A DNA stretch of 64,000 nucleotides from Lepturacanthus savala (GCA_030544235.1 CM060472.1:15621654-15685653); one strand, 5' to 3'. Positions 44,945 through 55,940 are shown, numbered from the stretch's first letter. Translations and numbers: made by a program. Notes: generated by a model from the sequence alone, not told the origin.

Positions 44945-45175
44945 TATACTAGCCAGTACCAAGGTTCTGATTATTGTTTTAAATGATCAATTAATCCTTT
45001 TGTCCACAAAATGCTAGAAAATGGTGAATGATGTGCATTAAAGTTCCCGTAGTCCAAAGTTACATCTTCAAATGTCTGACTAATGGGTGAAATGATTCTT
45101 CTGATTATTACCAAAATAGTTTCTGATTAAGCTTCTGACTATTTGATGAATCAACTCAACTCAGAGGTTCAAACT
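44945..45175. repeat. 'Attaatcgatta' family copy, diverged
   Basis: 'aaatgatcaattaatccttt', 'aaaatgctagaaaatggtga', 'cccgtagtccaaagttacat' and 'ctgattattaccaaaatagt' are family words in order. Confidence 0.55.
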
Positions 45176-45397
45176 TTTTATCTGAATAACTTTTAGAGGA
45201 GGTAAAACACAGAAATTCCAAAGAAAAAAGGCCAAAAGTATCATTAATCATGATTAAAGATTGATTTAATAAATGATTAAGTATCCAAAATATTTCCTCT
45301 CATCACATGATACCTTTGATTAATCCAATGATCCCCATGTTGGGAACCAATGAGCGATACCTCTTATACTTCTTTTTATTTAATAATGCACCCCCCT

Positions 45398-45401
<4 letters not shown>

Positions 45402-45430
<29 letters not shown>
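45402..45430 (+). repeat. CA microsatellite, short
   Basis: About 14 CA units, adjoining a C-rich 'caccccctcccac' stretch. Confidence 0.95.
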
Positions 45431-45434
<4 letters not shown>

Positions 45435-45724
45435 TGATGGTCTTTGACATTCACTTCCTCCAAAAGTCACTTCCAGTCTTTGACAGTTTCTTTGCATATC
45501 AAACGTTTTAGTGTTGGACTCCTGTGATTTTGGACAAAAGGATCTTAAAACCACTGCACTGCATTAGTAGTTATGGGTTGGGCTAAACAATGCTTTCTTC
45601 TCCAGCAATTAGCCTATTACTCATCTCCATTATCAACACCTCAACCACGATTTATTTCAGCTAATTGGATTAGTTACCTTTAAAAATCCCCATTTATGCT
45701 GTCACTGCAGGTCTACCTGTCTAA
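45431..45724. other. No gene seen
   Basis: Unremarkable spacer between two simple repeats. Confidence 0.5.
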
Positions 45725-45740
45725 CCCCCCCCCCCCCCCC
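45725..45740 (+). repeat. Poly-C run (16 C)
   Basis: Uninterrupted C homopolymer, rare compared with the many A/T runs in this window. Confidence 0.95.
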
Positions 45741-46329
45741 GGAATGAAATCAATTAGAGAACGATTTTTTTTAAATACATTTTTCGAGGAATATCACTTG
45801 AGTGGCACTTAACAAAATTGAACAAATGTGTCGTTGGATGAGTGGGCGGGTGGGTGGTTGTGAGGCGGATCTACCTTCCAGAGTAAAGCAGTCTAACGCT
45901 CATTACTCTGAAAAAAACACACACACACACAAAAAAAAAAAACACTTGACTTCATCGTGGCCTCAATTATGTAGTGCTGGATAAACTCCAGTGTTACTGA
46001 GCTGCTTTCGCAGGACTTGGAGGGAGGTTGCAGTTAAAAATCCCAAAAAGCTTCACTGCAGCTTAAATCCTGACCTCCTTATCTGTCATGGATGGAGTTT
46101 CTGAGTGCGTTTGAGTATGGGAGGACTCCTTCCTTTAATGCTCCAGGTACTTTATTCAGGTTTAAACCTGAGGAGCAGGTGTGTGACGACTATGAAGTTA
46201 GGAGAGTTTAGGCTGTTCTGTGGTGATCATTACATTTTGTTTTCTTCCTTTAAACACTTACTGGATGCTAATTTGTTCTGAATGACATGATATTCACACA
46301 CTTTGGCCATTTTCAATCTTGTATTAATA
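45741..46329. other. No gene seen
   Basis: A short CA and A-rich stretch at about 45917-45943. No coding support. Confidence 0.5.
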
Positions 46330-46542
46330 GTGCTAGAGAAGGAGTAGACAACCCTGGACCTGGAGAGCCACTCTGGCTGCAGCCTTTTGTTCCAACCAAG
46401 CAGTTACACACCTGATTCTACTAATGAACCATGAGAGCCCTTGTTAAAGACCTTCATTAGTAGAATAAGGTGTGTAACTGCTTGGTTGGAACAAAAGCCT
46501 GCACTCACGGTGGTTCACAGGGTTGTCTACTCCTGTGCTAGA
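46330..46542. mobile_element. hAT-type palindromic MITE with 8-bp target-site duplication
   Basis: The element at about 46338-46535 has inverted ends 'aggagtagacaaccctgg' and 'cagggttgtctactcct'. The interior is a long near-perfect palindrome ('aaccaagcagttacacacct' opposite 'aggtgtgtaactgcttggtt'). The 8-mer gtgctaga flanks it exactly on both sides (46330-46337 and 46535-46542). Placing the right end at the canonical TG instead gives tgctaga(g/a), a 7-of-8 match. This is a clean hAT signature with no coding capacity, and it is related to the element at 29809. Confidence 0.9.
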
Positions 46543-46561
46543 AGGTAGCAGAAAACACATT

Positions 46562-47290
46562 ACACTGCAAAAAATAAGCTTATCGGGGGAAATATCATGT
46601 GTTTAGTACAATTAGTACCAACATTGAGTAGAATTATCTTGAATTATCTTATTCCATTGGCAGATCTTTTTACTCATTTCGGGTATTTTCAAGGAAATGG
46701 AAATAGAATTATGAAATAAAAAGCCAACGTTAAGATAAAAACTTAAACAATTTGATCTGTTTTTTAAGAAAACAAAACTAAATTGACCAAAATCAAGAAG
46801 CAAAAAACTTGAAATAAGTCAAATCATCTGTCAATGGAATAAGACATTTCAAGGTAATTGTCTAATTGTAATTATTCCTATTTAAATCTTAAAATTTGAC
46901 CAAATTCACCCAAATCAGAAAAAAAAACATTAAATAAACCAATCATCTGCCATTTGTAATTCAAGATAATTTTACTCAGTATTAGACTAATAAATACCAA
47001 AAACAAGATATTTTTTAATGTCAGGATTTCATTTATGCAGTATAATGCAGTTCTACAGGACTCTAAAATGGTAAAAGAAAAATCTTTCCCAAAGGCAAAA
47101 AATAAAATCTACACAAGTGAAATTGTATTTGGTACAATTAGTCCAACATTGAGTGGAATTATCCTATTCCATTGGCAGATGATGCCTGATTTGTGTCTAG
47201 TTTAAAGAAAACAAGGCTAACCAATATTCAAATATTGGACTAAGTGCACCAAATACAAACTATTTTCTCCTGTTTTTGCTTGTCTTGATT
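46562..47290. repeat. Nested foldback MITEs, 'ttagtccaat' family
   Basis: Two or three partial copies lie in series. Each has 'gcaaaaaataa' near an edge, 'gtacaattagt' with 'ccaacattgagt', 'ttattccattggcagat', and an inverted 'cttgaaataagtcaaatcat' arm. The same arms occur at 15774 and 50430. The tandem or nested arrangement suggests repeated insertion of the family into itself. Confidence 0.75.
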
Positions 47291-48051
47291 TGTCCACAAC
47301 TCAGGTACATTCGATTTACTACCACTAAAGAAACCAGAATATATTCACATTTAATAAGATGGAATCGAGGAATTGGTGTATTCTTAAAAAAAATGATGCA
47401 TGACTGATTAATTCAACAAATTCACAAGATATATTCTACATGGTGCGTATTTAATAAAATGTATTACTTCATACTTGTTTCTAGATGTGATTTCTGGGAT
47501 ATTCAGTAGAAACATGCTTACCAGTGAATTCTGCTTCAGCTCATCCATGTTTGTTTGCTATTTAAATTTTGGAGGAATTCATGATATGGACGGAACAACA
47601 ACAACGAAAAAAGAACATATGGGGGTTTGGATGATACATTTCTCAACTCAGAACACCCACAACAACATATCACAGCACAGGGAAGAAAAACAACCTTAAA
47701 AGTCACAAACCTAAAAGATGAAAGTGATTCACCGCCAAGTAGAATGTCTCCTGCTCATCACTGAGATACAAATAGGCATGTTAATTAACAACCAATATAA
47801 TACTAATGTTAAGGTAATAATAACATTGTGAGGGTGATGTACAGCAGGAAACTACATTACAGATCAGTGTGAGAGAAGCAAAGAGCAATCTGCCTCCTCC
47901 ACAGGTGTGTGTGTGTGTGTACGTGTGTTTTCGGGTGAGTCATTCTCTCCCACGTAGTCGATACCTTCCACCAGTGGCTGTGGAGATCCCATCAGCCCTC
48001 GCACGGCCCAGAGTTCAGATCCCCGTTCGCTTCCTGCAGCAACGCCGCTGC
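47291..48051. other. No gene seen
   Basis: A short GT run at 47906-47920. The GC-balanced stretch from 47960 onward leads into the duplicated segment at 48052 and may be part of a candidate regulatory patch. The 93-codon plus frame 47869-48150 is not recognised. Confidence 0.45.
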
Positions 48052-48165
48052 CGCTCAGATTTTCTTCGGCAGCAGCATCCGGGGGGGCAACAGATGGCGA
48101 TTTTTATCAGTGCGATCACAGAGCAACTCAACAATAGGGCGTCAAATTAATCGTGCTGCCTTTTG
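48052..48165 (+). repeat. Left copy of a direct repeat bracketing the 21-bp array
   Basis: 'gctcagatttt', 'ccgggggggcaacagatggc', 'gatttttatca', 'gatcaca', 'gcaactcaaca' and 'agggcgtcaaattaatc' recur in the same order and orientation at 49090-49212. The segment is not simple sequence and resembles regulatory DNA. Array 48250-49089 lies between the two copies. Confidence 0.85.
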
Positions 48166-48249
48166 ACATGAAATTACTCATACTGGGAAAGAAGTTTTGT
48201 TTTTTTTTGTTTTTTTTTTGGTCATAGCTATATCTAACAATGAGAATGA

Positions 48250-49089
48250 ACAATGAAAATTTTAGTATCCAGAAAACCTTTAATGGTATCTAGAAAACCT
48301 TTAAAAGTATTCAGAAAATCTTTAACAGCACCCAGAGAACCTTTAAGACTATCCTGAAAATCCTTAACAGTATCCTAAATACATTTAATAGTATCCGGAG
48401 AAATCTATAATAGTATCCAGAAAAGCTTTCATAATATCCAGAAAATCAGCAAAAACAGCAACCAGAAAACCTTTAATAGTATCCTGAACACCTTTAATAG
48501 TATTCAGAAAACCTTTAACATCATCCAGAAAACCTTTAAGAGTATCCTGAAAACCTTCAATAGTATCCTAAATACCTTTAATAGTATGCAGAAAAAACCT
48601 TTGATACTTGACACGATCCAGAAAACCTTTAATACTATCATGAAAACCTTTGATACCATCCTGAAAACCTTTGATAGTATCCTGAAAACATTTAATGGTA
48701 TCCTTAATGGTAAACCTATAATAGTATCCAGAAAAGCTTTCATAATATCCAGAAAATCAGCAAAAACAGCAACCAGAAAACCTTTAATAGTATCCTGAAC
48801 ACCTTTAATAGTATTCAGAAAACCTTTAACATTATCCATAAAACCTTTGATACTTGACACGATCCAGAAAACCTTTAATACTATCATGAAAACCTTTGAT
48901 ACCATCCTGAAAACATTTATTGGTATTCTTAATGGTAAACTATAATAGTATCCAGGAAACCTTTAATAGTATCAAGAAAACCCTTTGATACTATCCAGGA
49001 AACCAATAACAGTATCAAGACAACCTTTGAGTGTATCAAGAAAACCTTTCATGCTATCCAGAAAACCTTTAACAGTATCCAGAAAATCC
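48250..49089 (+). repeat. 21-bp minisatellite, array 1 (largest)
   Basis: About 40 units of a 21-bp repeat built from 'tatccagaaaacc' + 'tttaatag'. Variants include tatcctgaaaacc, tattcagaaaacc and catccagaaaacc. A block of roughly 110 bp starting at 48405 recurs identically from 48716, and another ('gatacttgacacgatccag') at 48603 recurs at 48849, showing higher-order duplication. Because 21 is a multiple of 3, seven-residue repeats stay open for up to 133 codons on the minus strand. This is a by-product of the repeat length. Confidence 0.97.
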
Positions 49090-49212
49090 ACTCAGATTTA
49101 CGACATGCGTGGCAGAATACCGGGGGGGTAACAGATGGTGATTTTTATCAACAGTAGCATGATCACACAGCGACACAACATTAGGGCGTCAAATTAATCT
49201 TGAGCCTTTTTG
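49090..49212 (+). repeat. Right copy of the bracketing direct repeat
   Basis: Counterpart of 48052-48165, with small indels ('acagtagcat' inserted near 49151). It starts exactly where the last 21-bp unit ends. Confidence 0.85.
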
Positions 49213-49479
49213 TTTTCCGCTATTAATCACAACAACAAACAGACGCACACTGTTAATACATCACTGCTTGATTAAGGCACAAAATAAGCTTTTCAGGAAA
49301 GGAGGAAACTTATCTTCACTTTACGCCCCGTTGGTTTGTGAAACTATACAATCTGTTTTAAATCAGTTTTCATGGACCCGGGGGTCACAGGACTCGCTCT
49401 GCATTTCAATGAGAGGGGGAGGCTTCATGCAGGTGAGATGAGGAGAGGAAAAACAAAAAAACGCAGAGTTATCAGGCAC
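49213..49479. other. Spacer, no gene seen
   Basis: Unremarkable sequence leading into a CpG-rich patch. Confidence 0.5.
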
Positions 49480-49800
49480 CGGCGCCATATTCTGCAACCG
49501 CAGCAAACGGTGTGAGGTGCATCCGTGGCACGGTCTATGCTAATATCTTTAAGCGGGGATGACCCCATCGTGCAAATTGCAGCCACTCACCCCGGCGCTG
49601 TTTGGTATCGCGCTTGACCCCCGTCGGAGCTTCGCGGAGCTCATTCATTAAAGCAGAAGGGCCGTGAAAATAAAACATTTCCCGAGCACCCGGAGCTGGC
49701 AGCGGCCTACGGGCTGGCCACAGCCCAGGTAGGAGCTGAAAAAAACGGCTGAGTAGACAGCAGCCAAACGGTGGTAGAGTCTGGCTCCGGATGGTCAAAT
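49480..49800. promoter_or_regulatory. CpG-containing candidate regulatory patch
   Basis: Repeat-free sequence with many CpGs ('accggcgccatattc', 'cgctgtttggtatcgcgctt', 'gtcggagcttcgcggagctc') next to AT-rich words ('tatgctaatatctttaagc', 'gtgaaaataaaacattt'). A minus frame of 102 codons (49535-49843) covers it but is not recognised. It may be a conserved noncoding element or an orphan CpG island. Confidence 0.3.
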
Positions 49801-50429
49801 TCATATATGTGCTCAAAATGGTCAAAGGGTTCAGGAGATGCACACTTTAAAAACGAATGTTTTCAACACTCCTTTTATGGCTGGCGATGTATTTTTCTGT
49901 AGTTTATTTAACTTCTAACTTCATGTGTCTATAAATCAGGCAGGTGTCCCAAATGTAATAGTACGATGTTGTCTAAATATCAATATTGCGTTATAGTATA
50001 TTATCACGAAAAGCGAGAACACTTAAGATTAAAATTGAGACACAACCACAGCAATAGAATTGTACTGTTGGACTTTATGCTTCAGTTACTTTCTCTGCAG
50101 CCTGGATTTAAAAAGAACTGAGAGTTCTCTGGAACTTTGTTCCAGATAAGATGTGTGTAGATAAAGTTTTATATTAACACACACCAGGGAACATTGAGAG
50201 TGAGAAACTGTGCAAATTGTAATAAAATAGGTAAATAAATAATAATAATGAATAATAATATAGGATGAGAGAATCAGGGGGAAAAAAAGATCATTTGTGA
50301 TATAATGTAGTAAAGGACTGTGTGAGCCAATCTCTAATAAATTAAATGCTAATACTATAATAATAATAATGAGTTTTATGTCCTCAAATATGTTTGTTTT
50401 CTCTGCAACTGTCAGACGACTAAATAAAC
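49801..50429. other. No gene; AT-rich with AAT trinucleotide runs
   Basis: AAT/ATA-rich runs at about 50229-50262 and 50347-50370. No coding support. Confidence 0.6.
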
Positions 50430-50799
50430 AATGCAAAAAATAAAATCTTAACAAGGGAAAATGTTGAAATAAAAATTTGGTACAATTAGTCCAATATTGA
50501 GTAGAATTACCTTATTCCATTACCAGATAATTGAGCTTATTTCAAGTTTTTTTTTTTCTAATTTGGGTGAATTTGGTCTTGTTTCAAGAGAATGAAACAC
50601 ATTTTTCGTCAAGGAAAAGTAGATTAAATTGACTAAAATGGAGAAAAAAACTAAATAAAAGAAAACTAAATTAAGAACAAACTTGAAAAAAGCTAAATTA
50701 TCTGCCAATGGAATGAGATAATTCTACTTGAATATTGATACTTGAATACTAAATACAAGACATTTTTACCTGAGAAGATTTTTTTTTTTATTGCAGTGA
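50430..50799. mobile_element. Foldback MITE, 'ttagtccaat' family, near-complete
   Basis: Ends 'gcaaaaaataaaatctta' and 'agaagatttttttttttatt' plus 'gc' are inverted. Inside, 'acaattagtccaatattgag', 'ttattccattaccagataat' and 'gagcttatttcaag' are mirrored by 'cttgaaaaaagctaaattat' and 'ctgccaatggaat'. The copy has diverged arms and no open frame of its own. Confidence 0.8.
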
Positions 50800-51240
50800 A
50801 CAAGAAATTGGAGGAGGGGAGGGGAAAAAAGGGGTTTCAGAGGTCAGAAACTTCACAGGAGAATTAAACTTTACTGAATGAATCTCCTGTAAATCCTCAG
50901 CGAGCTTTTCACTCCATTTATCCATGTAACAAGTATTGTGCACCGAGACCTCCATGACGGCTCCAGATGTACCAACCAAAGGTGTTTTTTTTGTTTTTCA
51001 CAAAAAATGATGCAGAGCCTCAACTGAGACGAACTTCACTGGAAAATGTCGCCCAAACGTATGGGCGACAGCGGTGATGGGGGACAGTGATGGCGCCGTT
51101 TCTGTGGCAACGGGGGACTAGAAAATGCCACGGGGGCACAGAACTGCTGCACTCTGCCATGTTTAAACTGTTACTGCATGAACCTGCTGAACTGAGCATG
51201 TTGCTCCCAGCTGAGGAGGGATCTGTGCCGTTTTCCAAAC
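50800..51240. other. No gene seen
   Basis: Short purine-rich stretch at 50808-50835. No coding support. Confidence 0.5.
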
Positions 51241-51276
<36 letters not shown>

Positions 51277-51292
51277 ACATGTACACACACAC
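51241..51292 (+). repeat. CA microsatellite
   Basis: About 16 CA units at 51243-51274, then 'gtacatgtacacacacacac'. The 196-codon frame that runs through it from 51087 continues into CT-rich and poly-T sequence. It has no recognisable domain and is not credible as a gene. Confidence 0.9.
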
Positions 51293-52279
51293 ACTTCTGA
51301 TTCAAAAAACATCTCTCCTTTCCGTCACCATCCCAAGTTCGACTGTATTTACAGTTTTAAAATACGTCTCTTCCGTTCGTCCTCTTTCTGCTGCTTTGTT
51401 TTTTCTTCTCTCTTTTATTTCATGTATCAAATCTCCTCCTCCTCTCGACTCCGCTTCTCATTTCATCGTCTCGGCTGCTCATTCGATACTTTTACTCTCG
51501 AATGTGACTCGTCCCTCGTCCTTCCTCCCGTTCGCCTCCCGCTCCCCCAGACCGGCTTCTTCAATGTGTTTTTTATCTTTTTTTTTTTTTTTGGTCCTTA
51601 AAGCAGCCCCTTGCGGGAAAATGGCTTCTTTGTCTCGGATTTGCGATGAAATGTCACTTGTTTTAGTGACCCTCTGACTTTTTTTTTCCCCCCCCATTTT
51701 CCGAGCCATTTTCCATAGAAAAAAGAAAAAGGTGTCTTGACCTTCTCTCACTTGCCTGGATAATGTCTCAGCCTTCGAGGTGCAATCCTTTCAATCCTCA
51801 TCCATATTTTTTTATGTGCTCCCTCTTTCACACAATCATCACCTGCTTTACAGCAGAGCAGCTTTTCTCCTTGTCTTTCGTCAGACTGTCAGAAACCTCT
51901 AAGAGGATCCAAAAATCCTCAGTAGTAGAGCTGCACATCTTCACTGGCCAGTTAGGATTCACCAGTCAATAATTTGATAAATATAAACTTCCTGTTTTAA
52001 TTACAGTGCTTATTTTTTGTTGTTGCTTTGCTAATACATACATTAGGTGTGAGTAGAAATTTTACATATTACATTTACAGTAAGTTAGCCGAGGCTAGCC
52101 ATTTTAGATTCCAAACAGGAAGTTAAGTGCCAAGAATGGCAGCATCTTTTTGATTTTCAAAGCAAGAGTTTTTAATTAAACAGCAGATATAAATATGCAT
52201 GTAAAACCTAAAATAATGGGTGTGATTGTGATTTTTTGCACTGCTAATCTAGAACAATTGACGTTGTTCTCATTTAGAA
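51293..52279. other. No gene; CT-rich with a poly-T run
   Basis: Pyrimidine-rich at 51360-51560, T-run at about 51577-51592, C/T-run at 51680-51697. Nothing else was recognised. Confidence 0.55.
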
Positions 52280-52712
52280 ACAGCAATCCAGAAAACCTTT
52301 AATAGTATCCTGAAAACTTTTAAGAATATCCTAAAAAAAATCTTTAAGAGCATCCAGAAAACCTTTAAAAGTATCCTAAAAACCTGTAATAGTATCCAGA
52401 AAACCTTTAAGAAGAGTCCCATAAGCGTATCCAAAAAAACCTAAATCAGTATCCAGAAAACCCTTAAGGGTATCCAGCAAACCTTTATGAATATTCTAAA
52501 AACCTTTAAGAGTATCAAGAAAACCTGTAATAATATCCTGAAAAACATTATGTGTATCCAGAAAACCTTTAATAAGATCCAGAAAATCTTTAGTAGTATC
52601 CAGGAAATCTTTAATAGTTTCCTTAAAGTATTTGATAATATCCAGAAAAACTTTAAATGTGAGCAATAAAGCTTTTAATAGTATCCACAAAACTTTTAAT
52701 AGTATACAAAAA
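52280..52712 (+). repeat. 21-bp minisatellite, array 2
   Basis: The same unit and orientation as 48250-49089, about 20 degenerate copies. Its first unit with the leading 'aaacagcaatccagaaaacc' resembles the 'aaacagcaaccagaaaacc' unit inside array 1, suggesting derivation from that part. Seven-residue repeat frames remain open on the minus strand (102 codons) as a consequence of the 21-bp period. Confidence 0.95.
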
Positions 52713-54349
52713 CAGCCTGTTTCTGATTTAACCACAACAAAAGGATGCTTTGAAACTGCACTTGAACTTGAACACATTAAAACAGACACAGACATGCCTG
52801 TCAATAGACAAGGAGAACTAACAATAACTCTCTATTCAAACTGGAACAAATTAGACCTGTGCTGACTGGATTTAAAATAAGGAAGTACCTCTTAAGTTCT
52901 TCAATGTTGCCAAATAGTGTTTTTCCTCCTCCTCCCATTCTCTGTGAAGGACTGGAGGGACAAGGGACACTGAAGGGACAAAGGAGGACAAAAGTTTTGA
53001 GGCTGGATTTGATTTCACTGTAAAGTTTCCTGCCGGGGGAGAAGAAACTGTGCCCGACACACGGGTTTGGTTTCGGTCATGTACAGTATATCAAGGATCT
53101 CAGAGATTTTATCTATAAGTAAATACCGGTTGACATGAATATTTCCCTTCCCCCCCCCTCCATCTTTCCTCTCACCAGACCTCCGCTGAGGATCTGGATC
53201 TGTGCTTCTCCTCCCTGGTTTCCTCCACTACTGCCGACTCAGGCTCTGAACAAATCTCAGGGATTTGCAGGAACTCACTTTACAGTCTTCACTCTTTACC
53301 TCAGAATGTGGAGAGTCTTGTCTTTTTTTTCTGATTGTGTCCCTCTATGGTGCTGGATGATGTGATATTCATATGAATGTGAAAGAAATACACCATTTTC
53401 TGGCATTTAGAGTATTCAATAAGTCCTTCTTCTACACGTATTTCCGAAAAACGATGCAGCGAAAAGTGTCTCTACTCCTGAGGTGTTGTTGGAATGTCTC
53501 CTGGTTACATTTGGACAAACTGAAGCAACGTGACTTCACTCCAGTAACACCTCGCCTCCCTCTGTGTTTATCCAATGCCGCACAGGTTTGGCCTGAGTTT
53601 GAGGGTCTGCAAAGTGTTTTACACGTTGATCTCTGACTCGCTTGGCGAATTGATGCAGGAAAAGATCCCGTGCTTTGTTTCGTGACGTTTTTTTGGCTGC
53701 AGAACATGTTAAAAGTTGCAACACTGTGTGCCGAGGTTCAAATTTTCTTTTTTAGATAATTCTGAGAAGAGGATGTTAGGGGCTGAAGCAATAATGGGAG
53801 ACTAAAGCATCATTACGGTCAATTCTAAGATAATTTGTCTAAAGCCTCAAATGTTCTCTAGTAATAATAAATTCAACGAGTTAGTCTCTTCTCCATCTAT
53901 GATTCAAAAACATGCCGCAAGTTACAACTCTGGGCTTCCAAAACGATCCCAATGCAAACCGACGTCACACCTCGCTGCCTCCAAGCACATGGCTTTAAAT
54001 TGCTTAAGTTACCCAACCAACCGTCTAAAAAAACCCAAATAAATTCAATTTACAATAACTTAAAACAGGAAATCCTCACAGTTAAGGAGCTGGAATTGGC
54101 GCTTTCCAACTCAAATTACTTAAATAATAAATCAAGTTGTGCTATAAGTGATTCGCATTGACTGTCTGCTGCGCAGGACACAGTAAATGCACACGTGAAA
54201 CAACATCTGCTCAGTCATAAAGTCATTCGGAAGCTTTTTGGACATCTGAGGAGGAAAAAACAGATTCAAACAGTGTTAGGCGGCACCGTGCCTGAAGTAG
54301 TGTTCAAGTCTGCTCACGTACGCATTTACAAAACCTCCAAACAGAGTTA
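52713..54349. other. No gene seen
   Basis: Overlapping frames of 76-91 codons on both strands at 53135-53707 carry no known domain. The sequence between 53370 and 53700 is GC-balanced and open on both strands, typical of chance. A C-rich run lies at 53148-53158. Confidence 0.45.
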
Positions 54350-54545
54350 ATTAGTGAACTGACATCAATCATCCTTACTCAAAGCAGGTATTGACACCAC
54401 TCTGGATGACACGCACAGCATACTCATTAGTCAGAAGAAAGGCTGGAACGCTGCAGCGATCAAAAGCGCCTGATACCGCCACTGTTGTTCTCCAGATAAC
54501 AATTAAAATCGGCGTTCGTTAAGGCAAAACGCCGGCGCTGCATCA
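54350..54545. promoter_or_regulatory. Candidate conserved noncoding element
   Basis: Repeat-free mixed sequence with 'ttaattagtgaactgacatc' (homeodomain-like), 'aatcatcc', 'gcatactcattagtcag', 'gatcaaaagcg' (TCF/LEF-like) and 'ccagataacaattaaaatcg'. It ends in a short GA microsatellite (54549-54563). No coding frame. Confidence 0.25.
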
Positions 54546-54884
54546 AAAAGAGAGAGAGAGAGAGAAAAAAAAAGGCTGAGCTTCACCTGCGGAACGTGGC
54601 AACACTTCACAGGGCTTCGATCGCTGCAACAACACCTCACCTGACATACATCAGCATCGGGTGACCGGTTTGATTCTTGTTTTGATAAAACAGGAGAGCC
54701 GCGTCTCCTCTGCTACCAACACAAACTGTCACTCAGCAAACGCCAAAGCACCATTAGTCCAACAGGTGGTTTCATTTTCATTTCAGGTTCCACATCAAGA
54801 CTTGGCATTTTTGTTTTGTTTTTTTTCCCCTCCAAAGGAGTCAGTGTCAGACATGCATGTATCTATCCAACTTTTAATAGAAAA
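54546..54884. other. No gene; GA run
   Basis: The GA run at 54549-54563 and poly-A at 54564-54573 are the only features. Confidence 0.55.
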
Positions 54885-55205
54885 AACATGTAAAGGGATC
54901 CAAGAAACCTTTAATACCCTGAAAACCTTTAGGATTATCCAGAAAACTTTAATAGTATTCAAGAAAACTTTAGGATCCAGCAAACCTTTAAGAGTATCCA
55001 GGAAACCATTATAAAATATCCTGATAATCATTAAGCATATGTATTCGGGAAACCTTTAATTATATCCAGAAAACATTTAAGAGTACCTAGAAAACCTTTA
55101 AGAATCGTCAGGAAACTTTTAATGATGTCCAGAAAACTTAACAGTATCCAGAAAACATTTAAGAGTATCCAGGAAATCTTTATATGTATCATGAAAGTCT
55201 TTGAA
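54885..55205 (+). repeat. 21-bp minisatellite, array 3
   Basis: About 14 degenerate units of the same family and orientation ('atccagaaaac' + 'tttaatagt' words). Several units are shortened, so the phase is less regular than in array 1. Confidence 0.92.
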
Positions 55206-55940
55206 ATATATTCATGAAATAGTATTGTATAGTTTGTTTCCTTTTCAGTTAATAATGAAGTTAAAAACAAACAAAGTTGATTGGATAAGCTTTTGTAAAC
55301 AGCCCTGAGTGCAGGATGAGTCGTTAAACATTACAACGAGAAGACAGAACAGAAAGAGATATTTTGATATGATATGAGATTTTTATGAAAGAATACTCCA
55401 ATGTCAATTTTCCTTTTTAAATATATCTGGCTGAAATAAACAAACAATTCATGCATTAGTCTGGGAAAATGTATTTTTCATTTCATGCAGCCTTTAAATG
55501 CTGATCAAAGATGTATCTGACGCTTTAAAATAACATCTTTAGGCTATTTAATTTGAGCTACTTGATCCAAATACTGAAAAGATCCTGGTTAGAAAACGTA
55601 CAAATTTATGGGCTTAAATTATTGATATAATAAGGATGTAAAAAGAAGACTTTTGAAAAGCAAAGAAACACGACTGCGTATTGATGTTACAGAGTGGAGC
55701 ATCGTCCCTCGCAAACGATCTTCGATGCGTTCAAGCACAAGATGGAGAGAAACAAACCAGACAATGGCCAGACAACAAGTTTTGTCAGAATTAATTGGCA
55801 ACAGCCGATAGAGAAAGTGATGCTTTTTGCAGGTAGACATGAACAACTTTTACATATGCAGTAAAATACGAGAGTACTGCGTTAATCTTTGCCTTTGATA
55901 TATATATATATATAAAAAAGAAAACAGCTGCTACTTACTG
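55206..55940. other. No gene seen; short TA run
   Basis: A (TA) run at about 55899-55914. A minus frame of 75 codons (55619-55846) is not recognised. Confidence 0.5.

Noticed and set aside
45725..45740. Possible i-motif or quadruplex at the 16-C run
   Set aside because: A single homopolymer run without the spaced multiple tracts required; no further support.
48504..48905. 133-codon frame of seven-residue repeats in minisatellite array 1 (and similar frames in arrays 2 and 3)
   Set aside because: The 21-bp period keeps frames open automatically. Openness on both strands, degenerate units and no start context argue against a repeat protein.
53135..53724. Overlapping 62- to 91-codon frames on both strands
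   Set aside because: Both strands are open over the same bases and neither product is recognisable.
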